From contig JAURVB010014699.1 of NCBI GenBank assembly GCA_033002965.1, positions 49,556 to 113,555 of the forward strand: a stretch of DNA of 64,000 nt, read 5' to 3'. Shown piece after piece: positions 21,521-32,624 of the stretch. Each line of letters opens with the position of its first letter. Position 1 is the stretch's first letter. Both the position numbers and the translations under genes were made by a program. This DNA is from Piper betle. Taxonomy: Eukaryota; Streptophyta; Magnoliopsida; Piperales; Piperaceae. The notes beneath the pieces were generated by a model that was not told the origin of the DNA, did no database searches, and worked only from the letters and a program-made list of their open reading frames with translations.

Positions 21521-24070
21521 TGTAAAACCCACGATTCGAGTCAGGGTTTTATATTTAGAACCGGTCGGTTCGACCGTTATTTTCATGTCGAGTTAGTTTC
21601 AGAACACGTGTACTGAGCCGATGCCGGTCTCGTGTATGAGCCATGAGGGTCATGTGTACCCAAGTATATGATGATACCGTCGTGAACACAACAGAAAAGA
21701 ATGAGTTATTAGAATATATAAGAGTATGCAGTTTTTTTATTTATTATGATATATAATGGATTGTAGAATTAGTTTTAGGCCGTTTACCGTGTATGGACGT
21801 GTTACGGGCATTTTGGGTGGGTTGATAGTTCTAGAGCATATCATTATGATTTTTTTTTGTGTTGTTTGATTTTACGGGATTTTTCCCGATTTTTATGATT
21901 TTTTTAGGATTTAATACGACTTAGTTACTATACTTGACTCGAGCCGGAGACGAGTCAAGTCTTAATTACAAGTTTGCCACCCAACCAATTCTTCTCCACC
22001 CCCGACCTTTTCTCCCCCACGCCAAAACCCTAGCCGCCGCGCCACCCCTATTCGCGCACCACCGCCGCAACGGCCGACGCCGCCCGGTCGCCGATCACCG
22101 CCCCCTAGCTCCGCCACGACGTTGCCGTGCCGCCCCGACCAGCCCCGGCTGCTGCCAGGCCGCCGCGACGTTGGAATCGGCTCACCTAACGCTGCGGCTA
22201 TATTTTGGTCTCATCGTCAAATCCGCTGCCGGCGAGCATTGCCACCACTTCCTGACCGGAGCGGAGGCCGTCGCCGCCATTGCCGGCCGGATCTGGCAAC
22301 CATCACCGCAGCATCTGTTTTAGCAATTGTCTGGCCAGCCACCGCCTCGGCCGACCATGTCCACATCATGGATTTGTCGGGCTCGCCGAGCTGGTTTCAA
22401 TGGTACCCTATATGACCCGTATCCAGCTAGTAGACGCCACCGATAATTGTCGCCGGAAAACCGCCGGAAGGTTGCTGGAAAACCACTGAAGCCGTCGGAA
22501 AACCGCCAAAAAATTGGGTTAGCTGGAATTTGCCGGATCTTCCGAGGAGTTCATCCAGTCGATCCCGATTGAATGTCAGACGCCGATGAGCGCCGAATTC
22601 GAGCTCCGAGAGCGCCGAATTTGATGCATCATTTAGTTAGCAGGCGTTTAGTTTTGATGTGTAGGTACGGAGTAGGAGCTCGCCGCCTAGGCGTGAAGAC
22701 ACGCTTGGAGCTTCTACCAGGTCCGTTAGGACTTCTCTCTGATTTTTATGATGTTTTATATTGTATGTTTGATTTATTGTCTACAGGACAGGTTAAGTTG
22801 CATTTTATCGGATCCCACTTAACTCGGGCCATTTAATCAAACATTTTTCGGATTAACATCCCCTCGAGGATGAGATCCCTCGAGGTTGATTTCGAAAACA
22901 AGATCCACCAAAAGTTGCCTTCGGGCCTATTATATAAATCCCTACCAAGCCCTATATATATGTAGCGTTTTTAGTGAGATGAGAGACGGAGAAATCGACT
23001 GCACGTACCATGCAGAGGATGCCGTGACAGTCAAAGCGGGCTCTGGATTAGTGCCAGCAGACTATTCCATTCCGGAGGGATCCTGAGAACTCCACATTTG
23101 AGTTCCTCACACCTGAAGAACGTGGAGGTTTACTGGTACTGTTTAGTACAACGCATGTCTAGACTTGTGGTTCAAAGGGTACTAAAGGCGACTGCCTGAG
23201 AGTACTCGACCTTCGTGCTCAAGCCCAGGAGAAATATGGAGGTAAGGAGAGGGCTTAGGATAAAGTTTTACGAGAAGTACTGAAAAAGAAGTGCCGAGAG
23301 CGGCACAGTCCCAGCAGCAGATCAGTAAGTTCAGGATGATACCGGATCTGCAGCCCAGTGGCTCCTCAGTAGTGCCCTTCAGAGTGTTCACGTGAAGTAT
23401 ATGTTGTTTTCTTTCATATGAGAGTTTGCTCTCATAGCCAATTTATTATAGTTATTTTCTTTTCGGACCAGTAATGCTTGTTCCTGACGTTTTTCCTTTA
23501 TATATGTAGGTGATAAGCGCGAGATGGATGTGCCGGCCAGGACGGAGGAGCAATAAGGTCTTCTGAACACACACATTGGGTGATTAAATGTTTAATATTT
23601 TTTTTATGATGTTATTTTATAAGCATGTTATGATTAAATATTTGAGGCATGACAATGACATGAAATGAATTGATCAGAGTAGTGCAGCAGTACCCAAAGT
23701 TCAGAGAATGATGAATATAGTAGATTAGAAGTCAGTGTGAATGCTAGTGTTGCTATGCGTATAGATGTTTGAATATATGATTTTCACAGGGTGGCCCCTA
23801 AATGCATTTTTAGGTGAAATTTTGTCCCTTTCGTTTTAGAATTTTTACTAATTTTTATTGTAAGTGTGTTGGTGTGAAAATTGGTTGCATGTCATCCATG
23901 TAGTATCCTGTTAGGGTTTTACGCATTCATACATACATACAGCAAGTTGGATCTTCATTTTAATACGCCGAGATTGGATCCGCACGAGTTAGGTTCGGGT
24001 TAGCCGACCTAACCAGGGCCTATAACATGCCGGTTTTGTTCGGGAGTGTGAACCAGATTTGGGTGTTACA
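21521..24070 (+). repeat. 3' LTR of D1
   Basis: Starts TGTAAAACCCACG after the polypurine tract GAGGAGGGAAGAT (21508-21520) and ends GGGTGTTACA. Relative to the 5' LTR it lacks about 340 bp after the GC-rich block (junction near 22620) but keeps segments near 21870-21940 and 23639-23720 that the 5' LTR lost. The LTRs have therefore diverged, so the insertion is not recent. Confidence 0.85.
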
Positions 24071-24313
24071 CTTGCACTAGAGTTGTCAGTGAGAGCTTCC
24101 CCTACAACTGAGGCATAGCAATCACCTAAGTGCAGTGATAGCCTCCCCAAAAAGGGCTACGGCCGGGGTGTACAAGGCACTGGCACCGGAGTGTAGTGAT
24201 AGCCTCCCCATAAAAAGGCTACGGCCAGGGTGTGAGAGGCACTGGCACTAGAACTGGTAGTGAGAGCTTCCCCACACATAGGGCGTAGCAATCACATGAG
24301 TACAGTGATAGCT
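24071..24313 (+). repeat. A1 3' LTR tandem repeats after D1
   Basis: Continuation of the repeat interrupted at 16468: TGCACTAGAGTTGTCAGTGA then GATAGCCTCCCC units. It ends at the TRIM solo LTR insertion site TAGCT. Confidence 0.85.
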
Positions 24314-24467
24314 TGTGAGATCCCTCAACTTAGTTCCACATCTAATACCTACTGGGAGAAGATCCTGTTTATAAGTGGGAATGGACTAGAGATCTTTAAC
24401 TTTTGGGGTACCCATTTTAAAGAAATGACTTAGCCCATTTTGTTGCAATTTGGGCTGGGTCGTTACA
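24314..24467 (+). mobile_element. Solo TRIM LTR (family F)
   Basis: A single 154-bp LTR, TGTGAGATCCC...GGGTCGTTACA, with a perfect TAGCT duplication (24309-24313 and 24468-24472). Length matches the full LTRs at 19461-20380 exactly, so it is a solo LTR left after recombination or a single-LTR insertion. Confidence 0.93.
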
Positions 24468-24479
24468 TAGCTTCCCCAC

Positions 24480-25315
24480 GAAACAATGTCGATGCATTAC
24501 ATAATTTACGCACATAATACGACCCCGTGTCGGACTGAGTCAATTCTTTGACCCCGGTTGCACTCGGTGGATGGTGGTCGAATCTGGGCTCAGGCCGACC
24601 TAGGCTACCAACAAGAAAAGTACGATGTCTACCTATTATACATACCTGACTTATGATTTTGTCTCACTGTGATCCGCTAACCCTAATCTGAATGAGGGCA
24701 TAAAATTATACATTAGTATAATTTTATTTGCATGCACCTACATGCAACTACATTACTAGTATACAATCAATTTTTAAATGATGTAATTAGTTCATGTTAG
24801 TCTTCATTACTTATTAAATTTTCAGCAATTCTGATGATAATTAATTATTATTTATCCCCATCCAAATCCCCATTAACTAGTTGATAATTTAATTATTAAC
24901 ATGTCCCATACTTAATTCTGTTGTATTTACCTTATATTCTAACTCAACCGCATCGAGTTCTCCCATATTTACCTGGTTTCCATTCTACTTTAACAATTTA
25001 TTTAAATTAAAATATGCATGGAAGAAAATTAAGAAGAGGGAGATAGGAATACCTAAGCAAGGGAGAAGACACGCCGGCAACGAAGAGGAGAAGAGAATGC
25101 GAATGAAGGCAAGGGTGGAGGACATCCTTTATAAATAAAATGACGGCTAGGGTTTGTGGAAACACACTAACACCCGTATTTAATTCCATTAACCGGGTTA
25201 AGAATAAAATATTTGACCGGGTAGAGAATATAATATAATTAATTTTAATTCTCTAACATTCGATCCTTCCCTGCCCGAGTCGAATATATAAAAAATTTTT
25301 TCCACAGTCTTTACA
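24480..25315 (-). mobile_element. Family A-like LTR, minus strand, U3 to repeat start
   Basis: Reverse-complement A LTR: the LTR start is at 25315 (plus strand reads CAGTCTTTACA). Further left come a TATA-like TTTATAAA near 25130, pyrimidine-rich leader, AT-rich zone, hairpin near 24709 and the segment GTCGATGCATTACATAATTT. It stops near 24480 where plus-strand repeats begin. U3 reads like an E-type start (GGAAGGATCGAATG), making this a short A/E mosaic. Confidence 0.75.
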
Positions 25316-26775
25316 ACTTGATACGGTCTAGTTAAAAATAAATTACAAATAGCTGTACTAGTTACATCCTTAGATTAAGATAATACAAATCAGTTAAAGA
25401 ATATACTAATACTAGTAATTAAGTATTGAGTATGGTTAATAATTAAATTATTAACTGGTAAATGAAGGTTTTATTTGGGATATTTAATTGGAAATGTGAA
25501 AGAAAAGGACATAATTGATTATATCACATTGATAATAAATTATCATTGGACTTACTTGAAATTAAATAATTAATGAAGTCCAACATGATATATTTTATAT
25601 CTTCAAAATGGATAGTTATATTAGTCATGTTGTTGCATGTAGGTTCATGCAAATAAAATTATACTAATGTATAATTTTACGCCCTCATTTAAATTAGGGT
25701 TAGCGGATTCCAGAATCAACCACCATGCACTGAGTGCAACCGGGGTCAAGGAATTGACTCAGTCCGACAAGGGGTGGTATTATGTGTGTAAATTGTGTAA
25801 TGCGTCGACATTGTTTTGGAGTAGTGATAGCCGCCCCACAAAAAGGTTATGGCCAGGGTGAGCGAGGCACAGCGATTCCTCCATCGCACTGGAGTGCAGT
25901 GATAGCCTCCGAATAAAAATGCAACGGGCGGGGTGTGTGGCACTAGCACTAGAGTTGGTAGTGAGAGCTGCCCCACAAACGTGGCGTAGCAATCACCTGA
26001 ATGCAATGATAGCCTCCACATAAAAAGGCTACAGCTAGGGTGTAGGAGGCACTGGCACTAGAATTGGTAGTGAGAGCTTCCCCACAAACGGGGCGTAGCA
26101 TTCGCCTGAGTGCAGTGATAGCTTCCCCATAAAAAGGCTACGGCCGGGGTGTGCAAGGCACTGGTACTGGAGTGCAATGGTAGCCTCCCCAAAAAAGGCT
26201 ATGGCCGGGGTGTGTGAGCCACTGGCACTAATATTGGTAGTGAGTGCTTCCCCACAAACGGGGCATAGCAATCACCTAAGTGCAATGATAGCTTCCCCAC
26301 AAAAGGCTACGGCTGGGGTGTGCGAGGCACTGGCACTGGAAATGGTAGTGGTAGCCTACCCACAAAAGGGCTACGGCTGGGGTGTGCGGATCACAGTTGA
26401 TACCTCCTCCGTATTGTTTTGGAGTATAGCAGAATCGTTGCACCGCATATTAAAATGAACATAGGGAAATAGTGGAATGTCCTTGACTTATTTTATCTAT
26501 TATACTACTTAGTGTTGTAATCACTAACACGGAATTGCCTATGCCGGTGTGTAGATACGAAATTAGGTGATTGACAACCAGAGCATGGAGCAAAATATAT
26601 ATGGGGACTTCCTTTTTGATTAATTTGAGAAATAAGTGTAGCTACTTGGAAATGGTCCATGACTATGGGATCTTTATATATCTGTTTGTTAGAAATGCTA
26701 GATATATTTGGTAAATTGTGAGTAACACCTAGCCAACTACGCCCACAATGTTGTGAAAAATGGCAGGTCGTTACA
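25316..26775 (+). mobile_element. Family A LTR, plus strand, AT-rich zone to end
   Basis: Homology to A is clear from about 25430; the first ~110 bp are AT-rich and unassigned. It contains the hairpin near 25655, tandem repeats (25830-26390), an acceptor block mutated to CCTATGCCG|GTG near 26540, and the end GCAGGTCGTTACA at 26775. A normal primer binding site does not follow. With 24480-25315 it forms a large imperfect inverted repeat. Confidence 0.75.
25830..26390 (+). repeat. Family A LTR tandem repeats
   Basis: Same two-part units as at 3455-4018, more diverged. Confidence 0.88.
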
Positions 26776-27062
26776 CCGGTGGTCGAGGCCTGGAGCGAGT
26801 AGCGTGCCGAGCCAGTTCTGTGCATGCACGTTGCAGTATACTGAGGGTTGGATTGCTCCAACTAGTGGCACTGGCGTGCAGTGTGCATAGGCGTCGTCCA
26901 GCATGCGAGCGCAAATGCGAGAGCGGTGCAGTCCGTGCGCGCGCGTGCATTAAGCATACACGGGCGAGCATGGGCGCGACCAGGAGCGAGCGATGTGTGG
27001 GCTCAACCAGGAGCGAGCGAAGCATGCAGAGCCTGGTTGCATGAGCGAGCCGACCTGTGATG
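26776..27062. other. Unassigned GC-rich segment
   Basis: About 290 bp unlike anything else in the window. It is rich in GCATGC, GCGAGC and GCGCGC, with ACCAGGAGCGAGCGA occurring twice (near 26979 and 27008). It lies between an A LTR end and a TRIM array. A faint GGTGGTCGAGGCC just after the LTR end could be a decayed primer binding site, which would make this an internal-region relic. Frames on both strands (26760-27044, 26771-27025) have no recognisable domain. Confidence 0.4.
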
Positions 27063-27925
27063 ACCCATGACCCAGCCCAAAGTGCAACGTAATGGGGTAA
27101 GTCATCTCTTTAAAATGGTTACCCCGGAAGTTAAAGATCTATAGTCCATTCCCACTTATAAAAAGGATCTTCTCCCAGTAGGTATTAGATGTGGGACTAA
27201 GTTGAAGGATCTCACAATCCACCAACCTTAGGAAATTTCGTCCCCAAAATGCCTGATCTTGGCCCGTTGCTAGCCCCAGCCCACGTCCATTTGGGCCCAT
27301 GACCGGCAGCCTAGCCAAAGTTTCTAGTCTTAGCCCGTTACTAGCCCCAGCCCACGACCTTTTTGGCCCATGACCTGGTAGCCTAGCCAACGTCCCTAGT
27401 CCATCCCACCATCTAACACGGAACCAGGTCGGCTCTGATACCATTTGTAACGACCCAGCCCAAAGTGCAACGTAATGGGTTAAGTCATTTCTTTAAAATG
27501 GGTACCCCGGAGTTAAAGATCTATAGTCCATTCCTACTTATAAACAGGATCTTCTCCGAGTAGGTATTAGATGTTGGACTAAGTTGAGGGATCTACCAGT
27601 AGGTATTAGATGTGGGACTAAGTTGAGGGATCTCACCATCCACCCACCTTAAGAAATTTCGTCCCCGAAATGCCTATTCTTGGCCCATTGCCAGCCCAGC
27701 CCACGACCTTTTTGGCCCGTGACCGGTAGATTAGCCAACGTTCATAATCCAGCCCACCATCTAACAAGGTACTTGGTCGGCTCAGATACCATTTGTAACG
27801 ACCCAGCCCAAAGTGCAACGTAATGAGCTAAGTCATTTCTTTAAAATGGGTACCCTGAAAGTTAAAGATCTATAGTCCATTCCCACTTATAAACAAAATC
27901 TTCTCCCAGTAGGTATTAGATGTGA
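27063..27925 (-). mobile_element. TRIM tandem array (family F), truncated
   Basis: Minus-strand LTRs at 27063-27216 (154 bp, outer terminus degraded), 27446-27636 (with a partial internal duplication of the LTR end) and 27794-27925 (truncated). Internal regions at 27217-27445 and 27637-27793 keep reversed primer sites; the second is shorter. The right end is fused to the family B LTR, so no target duplication can be read. Confidence 0.88.
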
Positions 27926-28065
27926 AAATATGTGAAAATTTTTATTTCAAGACTTGAACCTAAGTATTATGAAATATTATTTTCGATGAATGGATATGGT
28001 TGGTTATTAAGTAGACCGGTCACGGTTGAACGTAAAGCCAAACCCTAACCTTAGAGAAGACGTAA
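27926..28065 (+). mobile_element. Family B LTR (B1), first part
   Basis: Matches the start of the B LTRs (TGAAAATTTTTATTTCAAGA onward; compare 33070) minus the first ~20 bp. It is split by the solo C LTR at CGTAA and continues at 30892. Confidence 0.85.
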
Positions 28066-30891
28066 TGTAAAACCCGTGACTCGAGTCAGGGTTTTACGTT
28101 ACCGAACCAGTCAGTTCGACCGTTGGTTCGAGTCGAGTCAGTTTCATTAATCGCGTGCTGAGTCGAGACCAGTCGTGGTTATGAGCGATGAGAGTCAGGT
28201 GTACCTGAATATATGATGATAACGTCGAGAAGATGGTGAGAAATGAGTTATCAGAATATATGAAAGTATGCAGTATTTTTTCTTTTTATATGTTTGATCG
28301 TAGAAATAGTTTTAGGCCGAATGACGAATTAGGACGCGATATAGGCGAGTTTGGGTGGGTTATTAGTTATAGAGCATATCATTTGGATTTTTCTGTGTTA
28401 TTTGATTTTATGGGATTTTTCCCAATTTTTTGGATTTTTTTTGGATTTATTAGGAGATAGTTATTATTATTGACTCGAGTCGGAGTCGAGTCAAGTTTAA
28501 TTTACAAAACTGCCATCGCACGCCTTTACTCCCTCCCGACCCTTCTTTCGCCCCAAACCCTCATCGCCGCCACTGTGGTGCGCTGCCGCCGCCGCCGCCG
28601 CCGCCGTGCTGCCGCCGATCGTCGCCGCCCCGCCCCGTCGTGCCGTCGCCGTGCCGCCACGACCAACCCCGGCCACCGTCGCGCAGCCACGACGCCGGAA
28701 TCGCCCCACAAGCCGCGACGCTCCGCCCACTAATTTCGCCGCCGTCTGAGCCGTGCCGCCGCCGCTGTGACCCCGACGACCACCCCCTCGACGTCGCCGA
28801 CGTTTTCCCCATCGTCCCGACCACCGTCGAGGCCGGCCGGAGCCCCGATCGGAGAACGCCGCCACGGCCGCCCATTATCGACGCCGCCGTCGACGGCCAT
28901 CGCCGCCTCGGCTACCCTGCTTGACACCACCATTGGACCGAGCTCGTCGAGCTGGTGCCAATAGACCCCCTGATTGCTCCGTCCCAAATCATCGCCGGAA
29001 AACCGTCGGAATCCGCCAGAAAACCGCCGACACTCGCCGGAAAACCGCCGGAACCGCCGGAAATTGGATTTGTGGGAAACTCGCCGGATCATCCGCCGAA
29101 CGCACCCGGTCCAATCTGATCGGACTTCGGACGCCGCTAGGTGCCGAATTCGAGTTTCGAGCCACGAAACGGAAACCCTAGCCGTCGCCGATTTTCGACG
29201 ACGCGAGGTATAATTTATTTTAATTTAATTATTTGAAAGTTTTGATTATTAGAATTGCATGCTAGGATTGGTGAATTGTGTGTTATAATAATATATATAA
29301 ATGTAGATTTGATTAAGGATAAAAATATGAAATTTGTTTGATTGTGTGGTGTTAAAAATATAAGTTATGAAACTAATTAGGGTTATTAAGTAATAATCAT
29401 GATCTAATCAAACTAGCTTAAGTAGACTCGCTAGAATTGATATAGGTTGATGTGTGTTGATTGACGTGTGATTGCGTTGATTGTGTGTGTATGCTATAGG
29501 ATATGTGATTCATCATGCGGGCGTTAGTTTTTAGCTTGATTGTGTAGGTACGGTGTAGGAGCTCGCCGCCTAGGCGCGTGGACCCGTTTGGAGCTTCTAC
29601 CAGGTCCGTTTAGGACTCGTTCTCCGATTTACGCTACTCTCTTGTGCAGGACGAGTTAAGTGGCGTTTTATCGAATCCCACTTAACTCGGGCCATTTAGC
29701 TAACGATTTTCCGGATTAATAACCCTCGAGGATGAGATCCCTCGAGTTTGTTTTCGAACTTTAGATCCAGCTCACGTTGCCTTCGGGCCTATTTTATAAA
29801 TCCCAACCCAGTCCTATATATATGTACAGTTTTCGTGTTTTTGTGAGAGACTGAATGAGGGAAATCTGACCACCGTGCTACGCGAGCGGGCACGTGTGTG
29901 TCGACAGTGGGCTCTGGAATGGTGTGCGGGCCGTTTCATTCCCGAGGGATCCTGACAACTCCACCTTTGTGTTCCTCAAACCCGGAGAAGTGTGGAGGTT
30001 CATGGGTACTGCATTGCAGCGCATGTCTAGACTTGTGGTTTCAAAGGGTGCTGAAGGCGACTGCCTGAGAGTACTCGGCCTTCGTGCTCAAGGCCAGGAC
30101 TAATATGGAAGGTGCAGAGGGTGGAAAGGAACGAGATTTGACGCGAGAAGCAATCCCACTTAACTCGGGCCGAGGCATGAGAATGTGAAAGATAGGGGGA
30201 CGCTGTCGACCCGAGCGCGACGGCTCCCGTATGTGCCCTGATGAGAGTTCTTGAGGAAGTATATGGTTTTCATTCAACAGGAGAGTTTGCTCTCCTGTGC
30301 CAGATTGATATTAGTTATTTTCCGGGCTGGTAACAATCGTTACTGACGGTTTTTCTGTATATATGTAGGTGAGGAATGCAAGCGATGAAAGCTGTCAGGA
30401 CTGTGGAGGAGCAGCACGGAACCGCGCACACATGTACCTGCCGCATGTAACGTATAATGACGGTGTGTTATTGGTACGTGAATGATAATTTTGATGTGTT
30501 TGTTTAGATAAATTGCTTGTTTTGAAATGAATGGATAAATGTGAATGAGTAGTGAGTTTGGGTTCAGGCTCGGTTCAATTGAAACGAAGGAGATAATGAT
30601 GAATGCTACGATAGATTATCATGTTTTACCGTATTTTCATAAAATAGTATATATTTTCATTTGGTTTCTCATTTATTATTTTATTTTGTCTTTGCTTGCA
30701 CGTCATGGCACGCATGTAGGACTCCGTTAGAACCCACACATCCCATCCATGCATTTCATGTTGCATCTCCATCTTAAAACGCCGAGAGTAGATCCTAGAT
30801 GGCTTAACCGAATCCAGTAGATTAGCGAACGGTTCGGTCGCCGGTGACATTCCCGGGTTGGTTCGCGGGTGAGCCGAAACGGGGTGTTACA
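28066..30891 (+). mobile_element. Intact solo LTR of family C (2.8 kb)
   Basis: Starts TGTAAAACCCGTGACTCGAG and ends GGGGTGTTACA, with a perfect CGTAA duplication (28061-28065, 30892-30896). The uninterrupted target GACGTAAGGC is seen at 33199 and 35429. No primer site or polypurine tract lies inside, so it is a solo LTR. It has a strongly GC- and CpG-rich block (about 28540-29207), then AT-rich sequence, TTTATAAATCCC near 29792, and TATATATGTAG|GTGA near 30367. It is related to D over the first 80 bp and the block GGAGCTCGCCGCCTAGGC. Confidence 0.93.
28540..29207 (+). repeat. GC-rich block of the C LTR
   Basis: Very high in CCG/GCC trinucleotides, including a (GCC)n run near 28585 and repeated CGCCGGAAAACCGCC near 28992-29060. 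The boundary to AT-rich DNA is abrupt at GCGAG|GTATAATTT (29207/29208), which reads like a splice donor. Several frames of 60-120 residues on both strands are low-complexity Pro/Arg/Ala and are not called as genes. Confidence 0.6.
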
Positions 30892-32624
30892 CGTAAGGCC
30901 AAACTCTGGCATTAGGGAAGACGAACCCAACCTAGAGAATACTAATTCATGAACGGATGATGGGGTAAGAGAATTTAATAAAGGGACTCATTGAACCTAG
31001 GGAATACCTATACATGAATAGATGTGATAATTTAATTGAGGAACTCGTTGAAGCATATATATATAGGAGGAGGGGGTTAGGTAGGAAAGGCAGTCCACTC
31101 CTTCTTGCCTCCTCTACATAGTTTTTCCATTGTGGTGTAAATATTTCATACTTCTTCTTAGTTTCTTTTCCATTAGAACTCTTACATGCATGGGTGTGAC
31201 TCATAAATTCATTAGAAATACCTTGCTAAGTTGCTGGAACTTTTGGTATAAATTGCAATAGGTGTTTCGGTGTTGAGATATTGTACGGTTGCAAATTAGA
31301 TGGCAGATATGAAATTCACGTTTGACTAGTATCAAGAAACCCTTTTTTTTTAGCCGCACTGTTCAAAATCTAATAATAGACATGTCAGAATGGAACAGAC
31401 AGTCCATAAATAAATATCGGCCAATAGGGGGATACGGTGGAATGGACCCATCGGCACAACCTAATACAGTGGTACGGTGGAATGGAGCCATCGGCCAATA
31501 GGGGTGTACGGTGGAATGGATCCATCGGCTCAACCTAATACAGTGGTACGGTGGAATGGAGCCATCGGCCAATAGGGGTGTACGGTGGAATGGATCCATC
31601 GGCTCAACCTAATACAGTGGTACGGTCGAATGGAACCATCGGCCAATAGGGGGTACGGTGGAATGGACCCATCGGCTCAACCTAATAAGTGGTACGGTGG
31701 AATGGACCAATCGGCTCAACCTAATACAGTGGTACGGTGGAATGGACCCATCGGCCAATAGGGGGTACGGTGGAATGGACCGATCGGCTCAACATAATAA
31801 GTTGTACGGTGGAATGGACCCATCGGCCAATAGGGGATGCGGTGGAATGGACCCATCAGCCCAATAGAATAAGGGGTACGATCGAATGAACCCATCAGTC
31901 AATAGGGGGCACGATGGACTGACCCACCAGCCCAATATTTTATACTGGCAAAGTGGACTAACCCTTCAGCCAATAGAAGTACAACATAATAGGGGGTACG
32001 ATGGAATGAACCCATCGGCCAATAGGGGCACGATGGACTAACCCATCGGCCCAATATTTTATAATAACACGGTGGACTAACCCATCAGCCAATAGAACGA
32101 CAACATTATAGGGGGTACGATGGAATGAACCCATCGGCCAATAGGGGGCACGATGGACTGACCCATCGGCCCAATATTTTATAGTGGCATGGTGGACTAA
32201 GCCATCAGCCAATAGAAGTACAACATAATAGGGGGTACGATGGCATGAACCCATCGGCCAATAGGGGCACGATGGACTGACCTATCGGCCCAATATTTTA
32301 TAGTGGCACGGTGGACTAACCCATCAGCCAATATTACTACATCGAGCTTGATCCCGACATGGGCATGTAGGCCAATCAAGATTGTTTGATTTCAGCTCAA
32401 ATAAGGTAGAATAAAAGAATGATAGGATAGTCAAGTTAGGAGAATGGGTAATAAATGGGACTTCTTTTTATTTTGTTTTGAGTTATAAATGTGGCTATGG
32501 GAAATAGTCTAAGACTGCGGGAACCATTACTTTATAAGTTATTACTCGGCATTTACTAGTTTTATTTTCGTAACACCTGGCAAACAAGGCCCACAATATT
32601 GTTAAAAATGGCCGGGTCATTACA
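30892..32624 (+). mobile_element. Family B LTR (B1), second part
   Basis: Continues B1 after the solo C LTR: U3 with GTTGAAGCATATATATATAG, the minisatellite 31417-32332, the shared U5 segment GTGGCTATGGGAAATAGTCT, and the end GGGTCATTACA at 32624 followed by a primer-site-like sequence. Confidence 0.9.
31417..32332 (+). repeat. 33-bp minisatellite, B type (B1)
   Basis: Units GGTACGGTGGAATGGACCCA + TCGGCCAATAGGG, with a longer variant containing CTCAACCTAATACAGTGG, then GATGGACTGACCCATCGGCC units toward the 3' side. Confidence 0.92.

Larger units (their letters stand above)
16474..24070 (+). mobile_element. Complete family D element (D1), no coding capacity
   Basis: Two D LTRs (16474-19213 and 21521-24070) enclose a 2.3-kb internal region with primer binding site and polypurine tract. 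Flanks CTAGC (16469-16473) and CTTGC (24071-24075) are a diverged 5-bp duplication of CTGGC inside an A LTR tandem repeat, which continues on both sides. No gag or pol motif is present, even after removing the nested TRIM array, so D fits a large non-autonomous (LARD-like) element mobilised in trans. The 5' terminus is mutated to TA. Confidence 0.85.

Noticed and set aside
24314..24467. Cassandra-type TRIM with a 5S rRNA domain.
   Set aside because: The LTR termini are of similar style (TGTGAGATCCC...GTTACA), but I see no 5S internal-control-region sequence in the 154 bp.
24071..24480. Centromeric or subtelomeric satellite array.
   Set aside because: The repeats are short arrays confined to LTR interiors with retroelement flanks, and no telomere-type TTTAGGG runs are present.
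28470..29213. Overlapping frames of 60-122 codons on both strands in the GC-rich block of the C LTR (also 16867-17188, 21934-22489, 1600-2020).
   Set aside because: Low-complexity Pro/Ala/Arg/Gly translations open on both strands because GC-rich DNA has few stops. No start context, motif or conservation of frame between C0, C1 and D copies.
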